This document shows positions 37,620 through 45,895 of a DNA stretch of 58,375 bases, one piece after another. A program made the position numbers and the translations under genes. Origin of the DNA: CAYYWV01 sp964475385 (GTDB taxonomy: Bacteria > Pseudomonadota > Alphaproteobacteria > JAAXGF01); assembly GCA_964475385.1 (NCBI GenBank), contig CAYYWV010000002.1, positions 1-58,375 on the forward strand, read 5' to 3'. The notes below the pieces were generated by a model. The model did no database searches, had not been told where the DNA came from, and saw only the letters and a program-made list of their open reading frames with translations. Position 1 is the stretch's first letter, and each line of letters starts with the position of its first letter.

Positions 37620-38003
37620 ATGCGCATCTACACGGTTCACGTCGATCCCGCGCGCAGCGCCGACGACGACCGGGGCGTCGTGTTCGTGCGCGAAGGCTTT
37701 TGCTGGGGCGCGGCGCTGTTCACGGTGTTCTGGGCGCTGTGGCGCGGGCTTTGGGGCTGGGCCGCGGCGTTGGCCGTAGGGGCCGCGGCGCTCGGCGCGG
37801 CCGTCGATCTCTTCGGCCTCGACCCGGCGGTCGAGGCGGCGATCGAGATCGCGTTCATGGGTCTGATCGGGTTTCACGCCAACGACTGGCGGCGCGCGAA
37901 GCTCGCCCGCAAGGGTTATGTCTTCGCCGGCGTGGTGAGCGGACGCGATCTCTCGGCGGCCGAGCGCCGCTTCTTCGACCGCGAGGCGGCGCGGCCGGCG
38001 TGA
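37620..38003 (+). CDS. DUF2628 domain-containing membrane protein
   Basis: A 127-residue protein resembling DUF2628: a short polar N-terminus (MRIYTVHVDP), FVREGFCWGAALFTVFWALW, then about three hydrophobic segments and HANDWRRAKLARKGYVFAGVV near the end. It probably sits in the inner membrane. Its function is unknown; it lies between hisB and hisH. Its stop codon overlaps the GTG start of hisH. Confidence 0.85.
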   Translation: MRIYTVHVDPARSADDDRGVVFVREGFCWGAALFTVFWALWRGLWGWAAALAVGAAALGAAVDLFGLDPAVEAAIEIAFMGLIGFHANDWRRAKLARKGYVFAGVVSGRDLSAAERRFFDREAARPA

Positions 38004-38644
38004 GCGTCGTCATCGTCGATTACGGCTCGGGCAATCTGCACTCGGCGGCCAAGGCCTTCGAGCGCGCGGCCCGCGAGGCCGGGCTCGACAGGCGCGTGCG
38101 GGTGAGCGCCGATCCCGCGCTGATCCGCGCCGCCGACCGCATCGTGCTGCCCGGGGTCGGGGCCTTCGACGACTGCATGGCCCGGCTCGCCGCGCGGCCG
38201 GGGCTGCGGGCGGCGCTCGAAGACGCGGTGATCGGCGCGGGCCGGCCCTTTCTCGGCATCTGCGTCGGCCTCCAGCTTTGCGCGAGCGTGAGCTTCGAGC
38301 ATGGCCGTCACGAAGGGTTCGGCTGGATTCCGGGCGAGGTGACGGCGCTCGCCCCCGCCGATCCGGCGCTCAAGGTGCCGCATATGGGCTGGAACGACAT
38401 CGCGGTGGCGGCCCCCGCCCACCCGCTTCTTGAAGGAATCGCCACGGGCGCGCATTTCTACTTCGTGCACAGCTATCATCTGCGCTGCGACGATCAGGGG
38501 GACGTGCTCGCGACCGCTGATTACGGCGGTCCGGTGACCGCGGCGGCGGCCCGCGGCAACGTTGCGGGCGTGCAGTTCCACCCCGAGAAGAGCCAAGCGG
38601 CGGGGCTCGCGTTGATCGCCAACTTCCTGCGCTGGACGCCATGA
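38000..38644 (+). CDS. hisH: imidazole glycerol phosphate synthase subunit HisH
   Basis: A 214-residue glutamine amidotransferase supplying ammonia to HisF. The triad is visible: Cys88 in FLGICVGLQL, His194 and Glu196 in GVQFHPEKSQ; the start is VVIVDYGSGNLHSAAKAF and the oxyanion strand is LPGVGAFDDCM. GTG start overlaps the DUF2628 stop; its own stop overlaps the ATG of the GNAT gene (ATGA). Confidence 0.97.
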   Translation: MSVVIVDYGSGNLHSAAKAFERAAREAGLDRRVRVSADPALIRAADRIVLPGVGAFDDCMARLAARPGLRAALEDAVIGAGRPFLGICVGLQLCASVSFEHGRHEGFGWIPGEVTALAPADPALKVPHMGWNDIAVAAPAHPLLEGIATGAHFYFVHSYHLRCDDQGDVLATADYGGPVTAAAARGNVAGVQFHPEKSQAAGLALIANFLRWTP

Positions 38645-39186
38645 CCGAGCTCGCCGTCGAGACCAGCGTCGAGCGGGTGACGCGGCTGCGCCGGGCCGAC
38701 CTCGCCGACCTCTGCGAAGCGACCGAGGCGGCGATCCTCGACGGCAACGGCTTCGGCTGGCTGCGCCCGCCGCCCAGGGACCAGCTCGAAGCCTACTGGC
38801 GGGGGGTGCTCGTCGTGCCCGAACGCGCGCTCTTCGTCGCCCGGCTCGATCGGGTGATCGCGGGCTCGGCCCAGCTCATTCGCCCGCCGCCCAACCACGA
38901 GGCGCGCGCCTTCGCGGCCACGCTGTCGATCCACTTCGTCGCCCCTTGGGCGCGCGGCCACGGGCTCGCCCGCGCTTTGATCGAGGCGGTCGAGCGCGCG
39001 GCCCGCGGCGAAGGCTTCGAAGTCCTCTATCTCGACGTGCGCGAGACCCAGACCGCGGCGATCCATCTTTACGAAAGCTGCGGCTTTCAGCGCTGGGGAA
39101 CGCTGCCGTGGTACGCCCGCGACGCCGAAGGGCGGATGATCGCCGGCCATTTCTACGTCAAACGCCTGACCGGGACGGGATCGTGA
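38641..39186 (+). CDS. GNAT family N-acetyltransferase (within the his operon)
   Basis: A 181-residue GNAT acetyltransferase. The acetyl-CoA pyrophosphate loop is in FVAPWARGHGLARALIEAVE, followed by VLYLDVRETQTAAIHLYESCGFQRWG, the usual motif B. It overlaps hisH by four bases at the start and hisA by four at the end, so it is translated as part of the his operon. The substrate is unknown. It does not resemble a histidine-pathway enzyme. Confidence 0.9.
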   Translation: MTELAVETSVERVTRLRRADLADLCEATEAAILDGNGFGWLRPPPRDQLEAYWRGVLVVPERALFVARLDRVIAGSAQLIRPPPNHEARAFAATLSIHFVAPWARGHGLARALIEAVERAARGEGFEVLYLDVRETQTAAIHLYESCGFQRWGTLPWYARDAEGRMIAGHFYVKRLTGTGS

Positions 39187-39908
39187 TCCTTTACCCCGCG
39201 ATCGACCTCAAGGACGGCGCCTGCGTGCGCCTGCGGCGCGGCGAGATGGATCGCGCGACCGTCTTTTCCCGCGACCCCGCGGCCCAGGCCCGCGCCTTCG
39301 CCGAAGCGGGCTGCGAGTGGCTGCACGTGGTCGACCTCGACGGCGCCTTTGCGGGCGCGCCGGTCAACCGGGCTGCGGTCGAGGCGATCGTCGCGGCGGT
39401 CGCGGTCCCGGTTCAGCTCGGCGGCGGGGTGCGCGACATGGCGACCCTCGAAGGCTGGCTCGAGGCCGGGGTGCGCCGGATCGTGCTGGGCACCGCGGCG
39501 GCGCGCGACCCCGACTTTCTCGTCGCCGCCTGCGCGCGCTATCCGGGGCGCGTCGCGGTCGGGATCGACGCCCGCAAGGGCCGGGTGGCGGTCGCGGGCT
39601 GGGCCGAGACCCTGCCGCTTGCGCTGCGCGATCTCGCGCGCCGCGCCGAGGACGCCGGCGCCGCGGCGATCGTCTACACCGACATCGCCCGCGACGGCAC
39701 CCTCGAAGGCCCCAATGTCGAAGCGACGCGCGCTCTGGCGCTTTCGGTCGCCATTCCGGTGATCGCCTCGGGCGGGGTCGCGTCGGCCTCCGATCTCGCG
39801 GCGCTCAAGGCCATCGAGAGCGCGGGCGTGGCCGGCGTCATCGTCGGGCGGGCCCTCTACGAAGGGCGGGTCGCGCTGGAGGAAGCGCGCGCGTTGCTCG
39901 CGAACTGA
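39183..39908 (+). CDS. hisA: phosphoribosylformimino-5-aminoimidazole carboxamide ribotide isomerase
   Basis: A 241-residue (beta-alpha)8 barrel HisA. The catalytic Asp8 is in YPAIDLKDG and the second in VYTDIARDGTLEGPN; LGGGVRDMATLEGWLEAG and VIASGGVASASDL are the phosphate-binding loops. GTG start overlaps the GNAT stop. hisF follows after 12 bp. Confidence 0.97.
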   Translation: MILYPAIDLKDGACVRLRRGEMDRATVFSRDPAAQARAFAEAGCEWLHVVDLDGAFAGAPVNRAAVEAIVAAVAVPVQLGGGVRDMATLEGWLEAGVRRIVLGTAAARDPDFLVAACARYPGRVAVGIDARKGRVAVAGWAETLPLALRDLARRAEDAGAAAIVYTDIARDGTLEGPNVEATRALALSVAIPVIASGGVASASDLAALKAIESAGVAGVIVGRALYEGRVALEEARALLAN

Positions 39909-39920
39909 GGGTCGGCCGCC

Positions 39921-40679
39921 ATGCTCAAGGTCCGCATCATCCCCTGTCTCGACGTTCGCGACGGCCGCGTGGTCAAGGGCGTGCGCTTCGTCGATCTGGT
40001 CGACGCCGGCGATCCGGTCGCCCAGGCGCGGGTCTACGACGCGCAAGGGGCGGACGAGCTCTGCTTCCTCGACATCACCGCCTCGCACGAGAGGCGCGAG
40101 ACCCTCTACGACGTGGTCGCGGCCACCGCCGAGGCCTGCTTCATGCCGCTCACCGTCGGCGGCGGGGTGCGCGCGGTCGACGATGTCCGCAGACTCTTGC
40201 GCGCGGGCGCCGATAAGGTCGCGATCAACACCGCGGCGGTCGCGCGGCCCGAGCTCGTGCGCGAGAGCGCCGAGGCGGTCGGCGTCCAATGCGTCGTGGT
40301 CGCGATCGACGCCAAGGAGACCCGGCCCGGCCGGTTCGAGGTGTTCACCCACGGCGGCCGACGCGCGACCGGGATCGACGCGGTCGAATGGGCGCAGCGG
40401 GTCGCAAGCCTGGGCGCGGGCGAGATCCTGCTCACCTCGATGGACCGCGACGGCACCCGCGCGGGCTTCAACCTCGCCCTCACCCGTGCGGTTGCAGATG
40501 CAGTTTCGGTGCCGGTGATCGCCTCGGGCGGCGTCGGCGCCCTCGACCATCTGGTCGCCGGCGTGCGCGAGGGCCATGCGAGCGCGGTGCTCGCCGCGTC
40601 GATCTTCCACTTCGGCGAGCACAGCGTCCGCGACGCCAAGGTGTATATGCAGAAAGCGGGGATTCCGGTGCGCCTTTAG
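39921..40679 (+). CDS. hisF: imidazole glycerol phosphate synthase subunit HisF
   Basis: A 252-residue barrel, the cyclase subunit that partners HisH. Catalytic Asp11 (IIPCLDVRDGRVVKG) and Asp130 (VVVAID) are present, with VGGGVRAVDDVRRLLRAGADK and LLTSMDRDGTRAGF. Full length. Copy 6 of the window's AT-rich palindromic motif lies in its last codons, about 85 bp before hisI. Confidence 0.97.
   Translation: MLKVRIIPCLDVRDGRVVKGVRFVDLVDAGDPVAQARVYDAQGADELCFLDITASHERRETLYDVVAATAEACFMPLTVGGGVRAVDDVRRLLRAGADKVAINTAAVARPELVRESAEAVGVQCVVVAIDAKETRPGRFEVFTHGGRRATGIDAVEWAQRVASLGAGEILLTSMDRDGTRAGFNLALTRAVADAVSVPVIASGGVGALDHLVAGVREGHASAVLAASIFHFGEHSVRDAKVYMQKAGIPVRL
40642..40653. repeat. TTGYATATRCAA motif, copy 6 (end of hisF, upstream of hisI)
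   Basis: GTGTATATGCAG, two mismatches to the consensus, within the last codons of hisF (Val-Tyr-Met-Gln). Confidence 0.35.
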
Positions 40680-40738
40680 GCGCGCGCGCCGTGACAGGGG
40701 CCGCGGAATCTGCTACTCCCGGCGAGAGAGGGGCGTTC

Positions 40739-41155
40739 ATGACCGATACCGACGAGAGCGGCGGGCCGCGGGGGTTCATCGAAGCGATCGCCTTCGACCG
40801 CGACGGTCTGGTTCCGGCGATCGCCCAGGACCACGCCACGGGCGAGGTTCTGATGATGGCCTGGATGAACCGCGCCGCGGTCGAGGAGACGCTCGCGACC
40901 GGGCGGGTCTGCTACTGGTCGCGTTCGCGCCGCAGGCTGTGGCGCAAGGGCGAGCGCTCGGGCCATGTCCAGCGCCTTGTCGAGGCGCGGCTCGACTGCG
41001 ACGGGGACGCGCTGCTGTTGCGCATCGAGCAGGTCGGCGTCGCCTGCCACACCGGGCGGCGAAGCTGCTTCTACCGGGGCGAGCGCGAGGGCGCCTTGGT
41101 GACGCTCGCCGCCCCCGAGGTCGATCCGGAGACCGTCTATGGCCGATCCGACTGA
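40739..41155 (+). CDS. hisI: phosphoribosyl-AMP cyclohydrolase
   Basis: A 138-residue monofunctional HisI opening the adenine ring. The zinc and substrate motifs are intact: VLMMAWMNRAAVEETLATG, YWSRSRRRLWRKGERSGH, DCDGDALL and the Cys ligands in CHTGRRSCFYR. The ATG at 40739 is 59 bp after hisF. It overlaps hisE by 17 bp. HisI and HisE are separate proteins here. Confidence 0.96.
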   Translation: MTDTDESGGPRGFIEAIAFDRDGLVPAIAQDHATGEVLMMAWMNRAAVEETLATGRVCYWSRSRRRLWRKGERSGHVQRLVEARLDCDGDALLLRIEQVGVACHTGRRSCFYRGEREGALVTLAAPEVDPETVYGRSD

Positions 41156-41516
41156 GCCTGCGGCCGACGCCCGCGTGCTCGACGCCGTGTTCGCCGTTGT
41201 CCGCGCCCGCCGCGCGGCCGACCCGGCGCAGTCCTACGTCGCGCGCCTTTACGCCGGGGGGCGCGCGCGGATCGCCCAGAAGCTCGGCGAGGAGGCGGTC
41301 GAGACGGTGATCGCGGCGCTCGCGGACGACCCCCGGGCGCTCGCCGCCGAAAGCGCCGATCTCCTGTTCCATCTTCTCGTGCTTTGGGCCGAGGCCGGCG
41401 TCGCGCCGGAGACGGTCTGGGCCGAGCTCGCGCGCCGGCGCGGCGCATCGGGGCTCGCCGAAAAGGCGGCCCGCGCGAAGGGCGACGGCGACAATGACAA
41501 TAAAGACAAAGACTAA
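41139..41516 (+). CDS. hisE: phosphoribosyl-ATP diphosphatase
   Basis: A 125-residue all-alpha pyrophosphohydrolase (MazG-like fold) for the second step of histidine synthesis. The motif KLGEEAVETVIAAL and the downstream ESADLLFHLLVLWAEAGV (Glu/Asp metal ligands) are conserved. The C-terminus is a polar, acidic tail (GDGDNDNKDKD) not needed by the family. Last his gene of the cluster; a HIT gene follows after 16 bp. Confidence 0.96.
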   Translation: MADPTEPAADARVLDAVFAVVRARRAADPAQSYVARLYAGGRARIAQKLGEEAVETVIAALADDPRALAAESADLLFHLLVLWAEAGVAPETVWAELARRRGASGLAEKAARAKGDGDNDNKDKD

Positions 41517-41532
41517 GCGAGGGAGAGAACCG

Positions 41533-41901
41533 ATGGCCTACGACGACAACAACGTCTTCGCCCGCATTCTGCGGGGCGAGATTCCTTGCGAGCGGGTCTA
41601 TGAGAACGAGCACGCGCTCGCCTTCAAGGACATCAACCCCCAGGCCCCGGTCCATATCCTGGTGATTCCCAAGGGGCGCTATGTCTCGATGGACGACTTC
41701 TCGGCGCGCGCGAGCGAGGCCGAGATCGCGGCCTTCGTGCGCGCGATCGGCCATGTCGCCCGCGAGGCGGGGGTCGCCGAGAGCGGCTATCGCTTCCTCG
41801 CCAACACGGGCCCCGACGCGCACCAGGAGGTGCCGCACTTCCACGTCCACGTCTTCGGCGGCCGCCGGCTCGGGCGAATGGTGAGCCCGCCGCGCGACTG
41901 A
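41533..41901 (+). CDS. HIT family (HINT-type) nucleotide hydrolase
   Basis: A 122-residue histidine-triad protein. The triad is HFHVHVFGG near the C-terminus; NVFARILRGEIPCERVYENEHALAFKD is the classical HINT start, and APVHILVIPKGRYVS follows. It hydrolyses purine phosphoramidates or related nucleotides in the cytoplasm. I prefer the ATG at 41533 to one at 41494 inside hisE because it follows a GGGAGAG sequence and gives the family N-terminus. Confidence 0.93.
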   Translation: MAYDDNNVFARILRGEIPCERVYENEHALAFKDINPQAPVHILVIPKGRYVSMDDFSARASEAEIAAFVRAIGHVAREAGVAESGYRFLANTGPDAHQEVPHFHVHVFGGRRLGRMVSPPRD

Positions 41902-41920
41902 AAAACCCCCGTCGTTCTCT

Positions 41921-41947
41921 TTGCCTTGCGCGCGGCCGTGGTATAGT
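41921..41947 (+). promoter_or_regulatory. possible promoter of the TRAP transporter operon
   Basis: TTGCCT and TATAGT are 15 bp apart, 72 bp before the dctP ATG. The -10 is good but the spacing is short. Confidence 0.3.
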
Positions 41948-42018
41948 CGGGCCGCGGCGCGCCTTTGCGCCGTTCATACAGGGACAGGAAAACGAACGAA
42001 AACGCGGGGGACACCCAC

Positions 42019-43014
42019 ATGCTTCGATTGCTTTCGGTCGCGCTCGGCGCGGCGCTCATTCTGTTCGGCGCGGGCTCGGTTCAGGCCGAAACGGTGCTGC
42101 GCGTCACCCTCCAGCTTCCGATCAAGAGCTCGCTCGGCCAGAATCTGGTCGCCTTCAAGAAAGAGGTCGAGGCCGCGAGCAAGGGCGACATCAAGATCGA
42201 GATCTACCCCTCGGCCCAGCTTTACAAGGACAAGGAGGTGCCCCAGGCGGTCGCCTCGGGCGCGATCGAGATGGGGACCGCCTCGATCACCCGCTTCGCG
42301 GGCACCATCCCGGCGGTCGACATCTTCTATGTGCCGTTCATGTTCAACGACTGGGACGCGGTGGCCAAGGCGACCGCCCCCGGCGGCCCGGTCCGCGGCC
42401 CGATCGACGAGGCCATCCTCAAGACCGGCGCGCGGCCCTTGTGGTGGCAGGCCTTCGGCTTCGCGATCATGCTGTCGAAGGACAAGCCCCTCCGCCGGCC
42501 CGAGGACATCAAGGGGCTCAAGGTCCGGGTCTTCGGCAAGACCCTCGGCGAGTTCATCAAGGCGGTGGGCGCGGTGCCGACGCTGATGTCGGGCTCCGAG
42601 CAGTTCCTCGCGTATCAACGCGGCACGGTGGACGCGGGCATGACCGCGATCAACGCGGTCAAGAGCCGCAAGCTCTATGAGGTGATGGACTATCTCACCG
42701 TCACCAATCACGCCGACGTCGAGTTCGTCGTGCTGATCAACGAGAAGGTCTGGCAGGGCCTGACCCAGGGCCAGCGCGACATCCTCACCGCGGCGGCGCG
42801 CAAGGTCGAGAAAGACCTGCGGACGCAGTACGCCAAGATCGACGCCGAAGCGCTCGACTTCATCGCCAACAAGACCCGGATGAAGGTGGTGCGGATCTCC
42901 GACGAGGACCGGGCCGCCTGGCGCGCGGCGACCCGCTCGGTGGTCGATACCTACATCAAGAAGGCCGGCCCCTTGGGCGAAAAGCTCGTCGCGGCCGCCC
43001 GCGCTCTGCAATAG
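42019..43014 (+). CDS. dctP: TRAP transporter substrate-binding protein (DctP family)
   Basis: A 331-residue periplasmic binding protein with a Sec signal peptide (cleavage after VQA near residue 23). The mature part is a DctP-type fold: VLRVTLQLPIKSSLGQNLVAFKKEVE, YPSAQLYKDKEVPQAVASGAIEMG, and PEDIKGLKVRVFG with the Arg that pairs with the ligand carboxylate. The ligand is most likely an organic acid; identity unknown. dctQ and dctM genes follow. ATG at 42019 chosen over an upstream in-frame ATG because it gives the signal peptide. Confidence 0.94.
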   Translation: MLRLLSVALGAALILFGAGSVQAETVLRVTLQLPIKSSLGQNLVAFKKEVEAASKGDIKIEIYPSAQLYKDKEVPQAVASGAIEMGTASITRFAGTIPAVDIFYVPFMFNDWDAVAKATAPGGPVRGPIDEAILKTGARPLWWQAFGFAIMLSKDKPLRRPEDIKGLKVRVFGKTLGEFIKAVGAVPTLMSGSEQFLAYQRGTVDAGMTAINAVKSRKLYEVMDYLTVTNHADVEFVVLINEKVWQGLTQGQRDILTAAARKVEKDLRTQYAKIDAEALDFIANKTRMKVVRISDEDRAAWRAATRSVVDTYIKKAGPLGEKLVAAARALQ

Positions 43015-43074
43015 GACCATGACCGTCCGGTCCCGGGCGCGGGCCTCCGCCCCGGGGCCGGGCGACGCCGCGTC

Positions 43075-43593
43075 ATGCTCAAGACGATCGATCGAATCAG
43101 CGACGCCTGCGGCGTCCTCGCCGCCGGTCTGTTCTTCGTCATCGGCGGGATGATCTCTTACGAGGTGGTCGCGCGCTATGTGTTCAACGCGCCGACCATC
43201 TGGTCGGAAGAGATGTCGCGCTTCGCCCAGATCTGGGCCACCTACCTGGCCGCGGCTTACGTGCTCCGCCACCGCGGGCTGATCGCGATCACCGTGCTCA
43301 CCGAGCGGTTGGGCGCGCGCGGCCAGCGAGCGGCCGAGGCGTTTTCGCTGCTCGCCATTCTCGTCTTCGCGTCGGTGACCATCGTCTACGGGGCGGGGAT
43401 CGCCCGCGAGTCTTGGGAGATCGGGCGCGCGACCTCGACCATGCTCGCGGTGCCCAAGTGGATGACCGAAAGCGCGATCCCGGTCGGCGTCGGTCTGCTC
43501 GCGGCCCAGGCGCTGGTCGAACTCATACGCCTCGCGGTTTCGGGGTCGACATCGGCGACGGGCGCGGGCGCGGACACGATCGAGCGCCTGTGA
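43075..43593 (+). CDS. dctQ: TRAP transporter small permease (DctQ family)
   Basis: A 172-residue protein with four predicted membrane helices (GVLAAGLFFVIGGMISYEVVA and later AEAFSLLAILVFASVTIVYGAG), and the DctQ signature YVFNAPTIWSEEMSRFAQIWATY. It partners the large permease DctM in a sodium-driven uptake system. It lies 60 bp after dctP and 31 bp before dctM. Confidence 0.93.
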   Translation: MLKTIDRISDACGVLAAGLFFVIGGMISYEVVARYVFNAPTIWSEEMSRFAQIWATYLAAAYVLRHRGLIAITVLTERLGARGQRAAEAFSLLAILVFASVTIVYGAGIARESWEIGRATSTMLAVPKWMTESAIPVGVGLLAAQALVELIRLAVSGSTSATGAGADTIERL

Positions 43594-43624
43594 AACGCGC
43601 TCGGCCGACAGGGCGGGACGCGCC

Positions 43625-44899
43625 GTGACCGCCGCCCTCATCCTCGTCGCGCTGATCGCCCTTCTCGTCACGGGGCTCCCGATCGCCTTCGCGCTCGGGT
43701 TGCTCGGGCTCGGCTTGCTCGGTCTCGCCGGGTTCTCGCCGGTGATCGTGCCCCAGGCGCTCTACGGCGCGGTCGACAACTTCATTCTGCTCGCGGTGCC
43801 GTTGTTCCTTCTCATGTCGAACGTGCTCCTCAAAGGGGGCGTCGGACACGATCTGTTCGCCGCGGCCCAGAGCTGGGTCGGCCACTGGCCCGGCGGCCTC
43901 GCGATCGCGACCATCATCTCCTGCGCGATCTTCGCCGCGATTTCGGGAAGCTCGGTGGCGACCGCGGCGACCATCGGCACGGTCGCGATCCCCGAGATGA
44001 TCGCGCGCGGCTACGACCGCCGCTTCGCGCTCGGGCTTCTGGCGGCGGGCGGCACGCTCGGCATTCTGATCCCGCCCTCGATCCCGATGATCATCTACGG
44101 CGTCGTGGCCGAGGAATCGATCGTCTCGCTGTTTCTCGCGGGGATTCTGCCGGGAATCATATTGGCGGCGCTGTTCATCGCGTATTCGGTGCTCGCCGCC
44201 AAGCTCGGCGGGCGCTGGACGCCTGTGCCGCGGGCAAGCGGGGCCGAGCGTCTGCGCGCGAGCCTGCGCGCGTTGCCCGCGCTCATCCTCGCGCTGATCG
44301 TGATCGTCGGGATCTATGTCGGCGCGTTCACCCCGACGGAGGCCGCCGGCGTCGGCTTCGCGCTCGCCCTTGTGCTCACGGCGTTCGTCTTGCGAACGCT
44401 CGACTGGGCGGGGCTCAAGGCGGCGGTGATGGCGAGCATGCGGACCACGGTGACGGTCTTTCTCATCATCGCCGGCGCCAAGGTGTTCGCCAAGGCGATC
44501 ACGCTTTATCGAATCCCGCAGGACATCTCGATAGCGATCGCGACCTATGTGGCGACGCCGGGACTGTTCGTGCTGGTGGTCTGCGCCGTTCTCCTGGTCA
44601 TGGGCTTCTTTCTCGAAGCGCTGTCGATGCTTTTGATCATGGTGCCGGTGCTGCATCCCTCGTTGATGGGGCTCGGGATCGACCCGATCTGGTTCGGCAT
44701 CATCTTCGTGATCATGATCGAATGCGCGCTGATCACCCCGCCCGTAGGCCTCAACCTGTTCGTGATTCAGGCCGTCGGCAAAGCCAACATGGTCGACGTG
44801 ACGCGCGGCGTGTGGCCGTTCATTCTCATCATGCTGGGGACCATCGCGCTCCTCTATGCGGCGCCCGATCTCGCGCTCTATATTCCTTTCCGGCTGTGA
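43625..44899 (+). CDS. dctM: TRAP transporter large permease (DctM family)
   Basis: A 424-residue multi-pass permease with about 12 hydrophobic helices. Typical blocks: LVTGLPIAFALGLLGLGLLG, AISGSSVATAATIGTVAIPEM, AAGGTLGILIPPSIPMIIYG, GAFTPTEAAGVG, and ALITPPVGLNLFVIQAVG near the end. Start is GTG. Completes a DctPQM transporter. Confidence 0.95.
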   Translation: MTAALILVALIALLVTGLPIAFALGLLGLGLLGLAGFSPVIVPQALYGAVDNFILLAVPLFLLMSNVLLKGGVGHDLFAAAQSWVGHWPGGLAIATIISCAIFAAISGSSVATAATIGTVAIPEMIARGYDRRFALGLLAAGGTLGILIPPSIPMIIYGVVAEESIVSLFLAGILPGIILAALFIAYSVLAAKLGGRWTPVPRASGAERLRASLRALPALILALIVIVGIYVGAFTPTEAAGVGFALALVLTAFVLRTLDWAGLKAAVMASMRTTVTVFLIIAGAKVFAKAITLYRIPQDISIAIATYVATPGLFVLVVCAVLLVMGFFLEALSMLLIMVPVLHPSLMGLGIDPIWFGIIFVIMIECALITPPVGLNLFVIQAVGKANMVDVTRGVWPFILIMLGTIALLYAAPDLALYIPFRL

Positions 44900-44936
44900 C
44901 GCCGCGCATTCGAACCGCCTGTCTCGGGAGACGCCC

Positions 44937-45800
44937 ATGAGCCCCGCCGCCCGCCTTCGCGCCCTTCTGGACGCGCCCGGTTGCCGCGTCATGCCCTGCT
45001 GCTTCGACGCCTTATCGGCGCGCCTGATCGAACGCGCGGGCTTTCCGCTCACCTTCATGAGCGGGTTCGCGGTGGCCGCGGCGCGCCACGCGTTGCCCGA
45101 TACGGGGCTGATCTCCTACGGCGAGATGGTCGATGCGGGCCGCGCGATCTGCGACGCGGTCTCGATCCCCGTGATCGGCGACGGCGACACCGGCTACGGC
45201 AACCCGCTCAACGTCAAACGCACGGTCGCAGGATACGCGCGGGCGGGCTTCGCCGCGGTGATGATCGAGGACCAGGTCGCGCCCAAGCGCTGCGGGCACA
45301 CCGCGGGCAAGGAAGTGGTCTCGCGGGGCGAGGCGGTGGCGCGCATTCGGGCCGCGGTGGACGCCCGCGACGAGGGCGCCGATATCCTGATTCTCGCCCG
45401 GACCGACGCCCGCGCGCCGCGCGGCCTTGACGAGGCGCTCGAACGGATTCGCGCTTTCGACGAGGCGGGCGCCGACATCCTGTTCCTCGAAGCCCCGCGC
45501 GACGAGGACGAGATGCGCGCCTTTTGCGCGGCGAGCGCGCGGCCCAAGATGGCCAACATGGTCGAGGGCGGCGCAACCCCGATCCTGCCGCCCGAACGCC
45601 TCGCCGAGATCGGCTATCGCCTCGCCGCCTATCCGCTCACGCTTCTCGCCGCCGCGGTGCGCGCGATGGAGGACGCGCTCTGCGCGCTCGCCGCCGGGCG
45701 CGCGCCCGAGCGCCTTACCCCGTTCGCCGAGCTGCGCGCGCTCGTCGGCTTTCCCGACTACGACGCGGCGCTCGCGCGCTATGCATCCGGCGACGATTGA
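44937..45800 (+). CDS. isocitrate lyase/phosphoenolpyruvate mutase family protein
   Basis: A 287-residue alpha/beta-barrel enzyme of the ICL/PEPM superfamily. Metal and phosphonate/dicarboxylate-binding motifs are visible: the SGFAVAAARHALPDTG loop, PVIGDGDTGYGNPLNV, MIEDQVAPKRCGHTAGKEVV with the KRCGH lyase-type catalytic loop, and LILARTDARA. The KRCGH form points to a C-C bond lyase (methylisocitrate, dimethylmalate or oxaloacetate type) rather than a PEP mutase, but the substrate cannot be fixed. It follows dctM by 37 bp, so it may act on the acid imported by the TRAP system. Confidence 0.88.
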   Translation: MSPAARLRALLDAPGCRVMPCCFDALSARLIERAGFPLTFMSGFAVAAARHALPDTGLISYGEMVDAGRAICDAVSIPVIGDGDTGYGNPLNVKRTVAGYARAGFAAVMIEDQVAPKRCGHTAGKEVVSRGEAVARIRAAVDARDEGADILILARTDARAPRGLDEALERIRAFDEAGADILFLEAPRDEDEMRAFCAASARPKMANMVEGGATPILPPERLAEIGYRLAAYPLTLLAAAVRAMEDALCALAAGRAPERLTPFAELRALVGFPDYDAALARYASGDD

Positions 45801-45819
45801 GCCTTCCGCCCGGGAGCGA

Positions 45820-45848
45820 TTGACATCCGCGCCAGAGGATGGTGCAAA
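45820..45848 (+). promoter_or_regulatory. possible promoter of the cyclophilin gene
   Basis: A perfect -35 TTGACA with a weak TGCAAA 17 bp downstream, about 50 bp before the ATG at 45896. Only the -35 is convincing. Confidence 0.3.
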
Positions 45849-45895
45849 GGACCGGGCGGCCGCGCAAGGCGGCCCGCGCAGCGAAAGGAAGGGCT

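Noticed and set aside
43523..45058. A 511-codon minus-strand frame opposite dctM, very rich in Arg, Asp, His and Glu
   Set aside because: It mirrors the hydrophobic codons of a membrane protein; no family resemblance.
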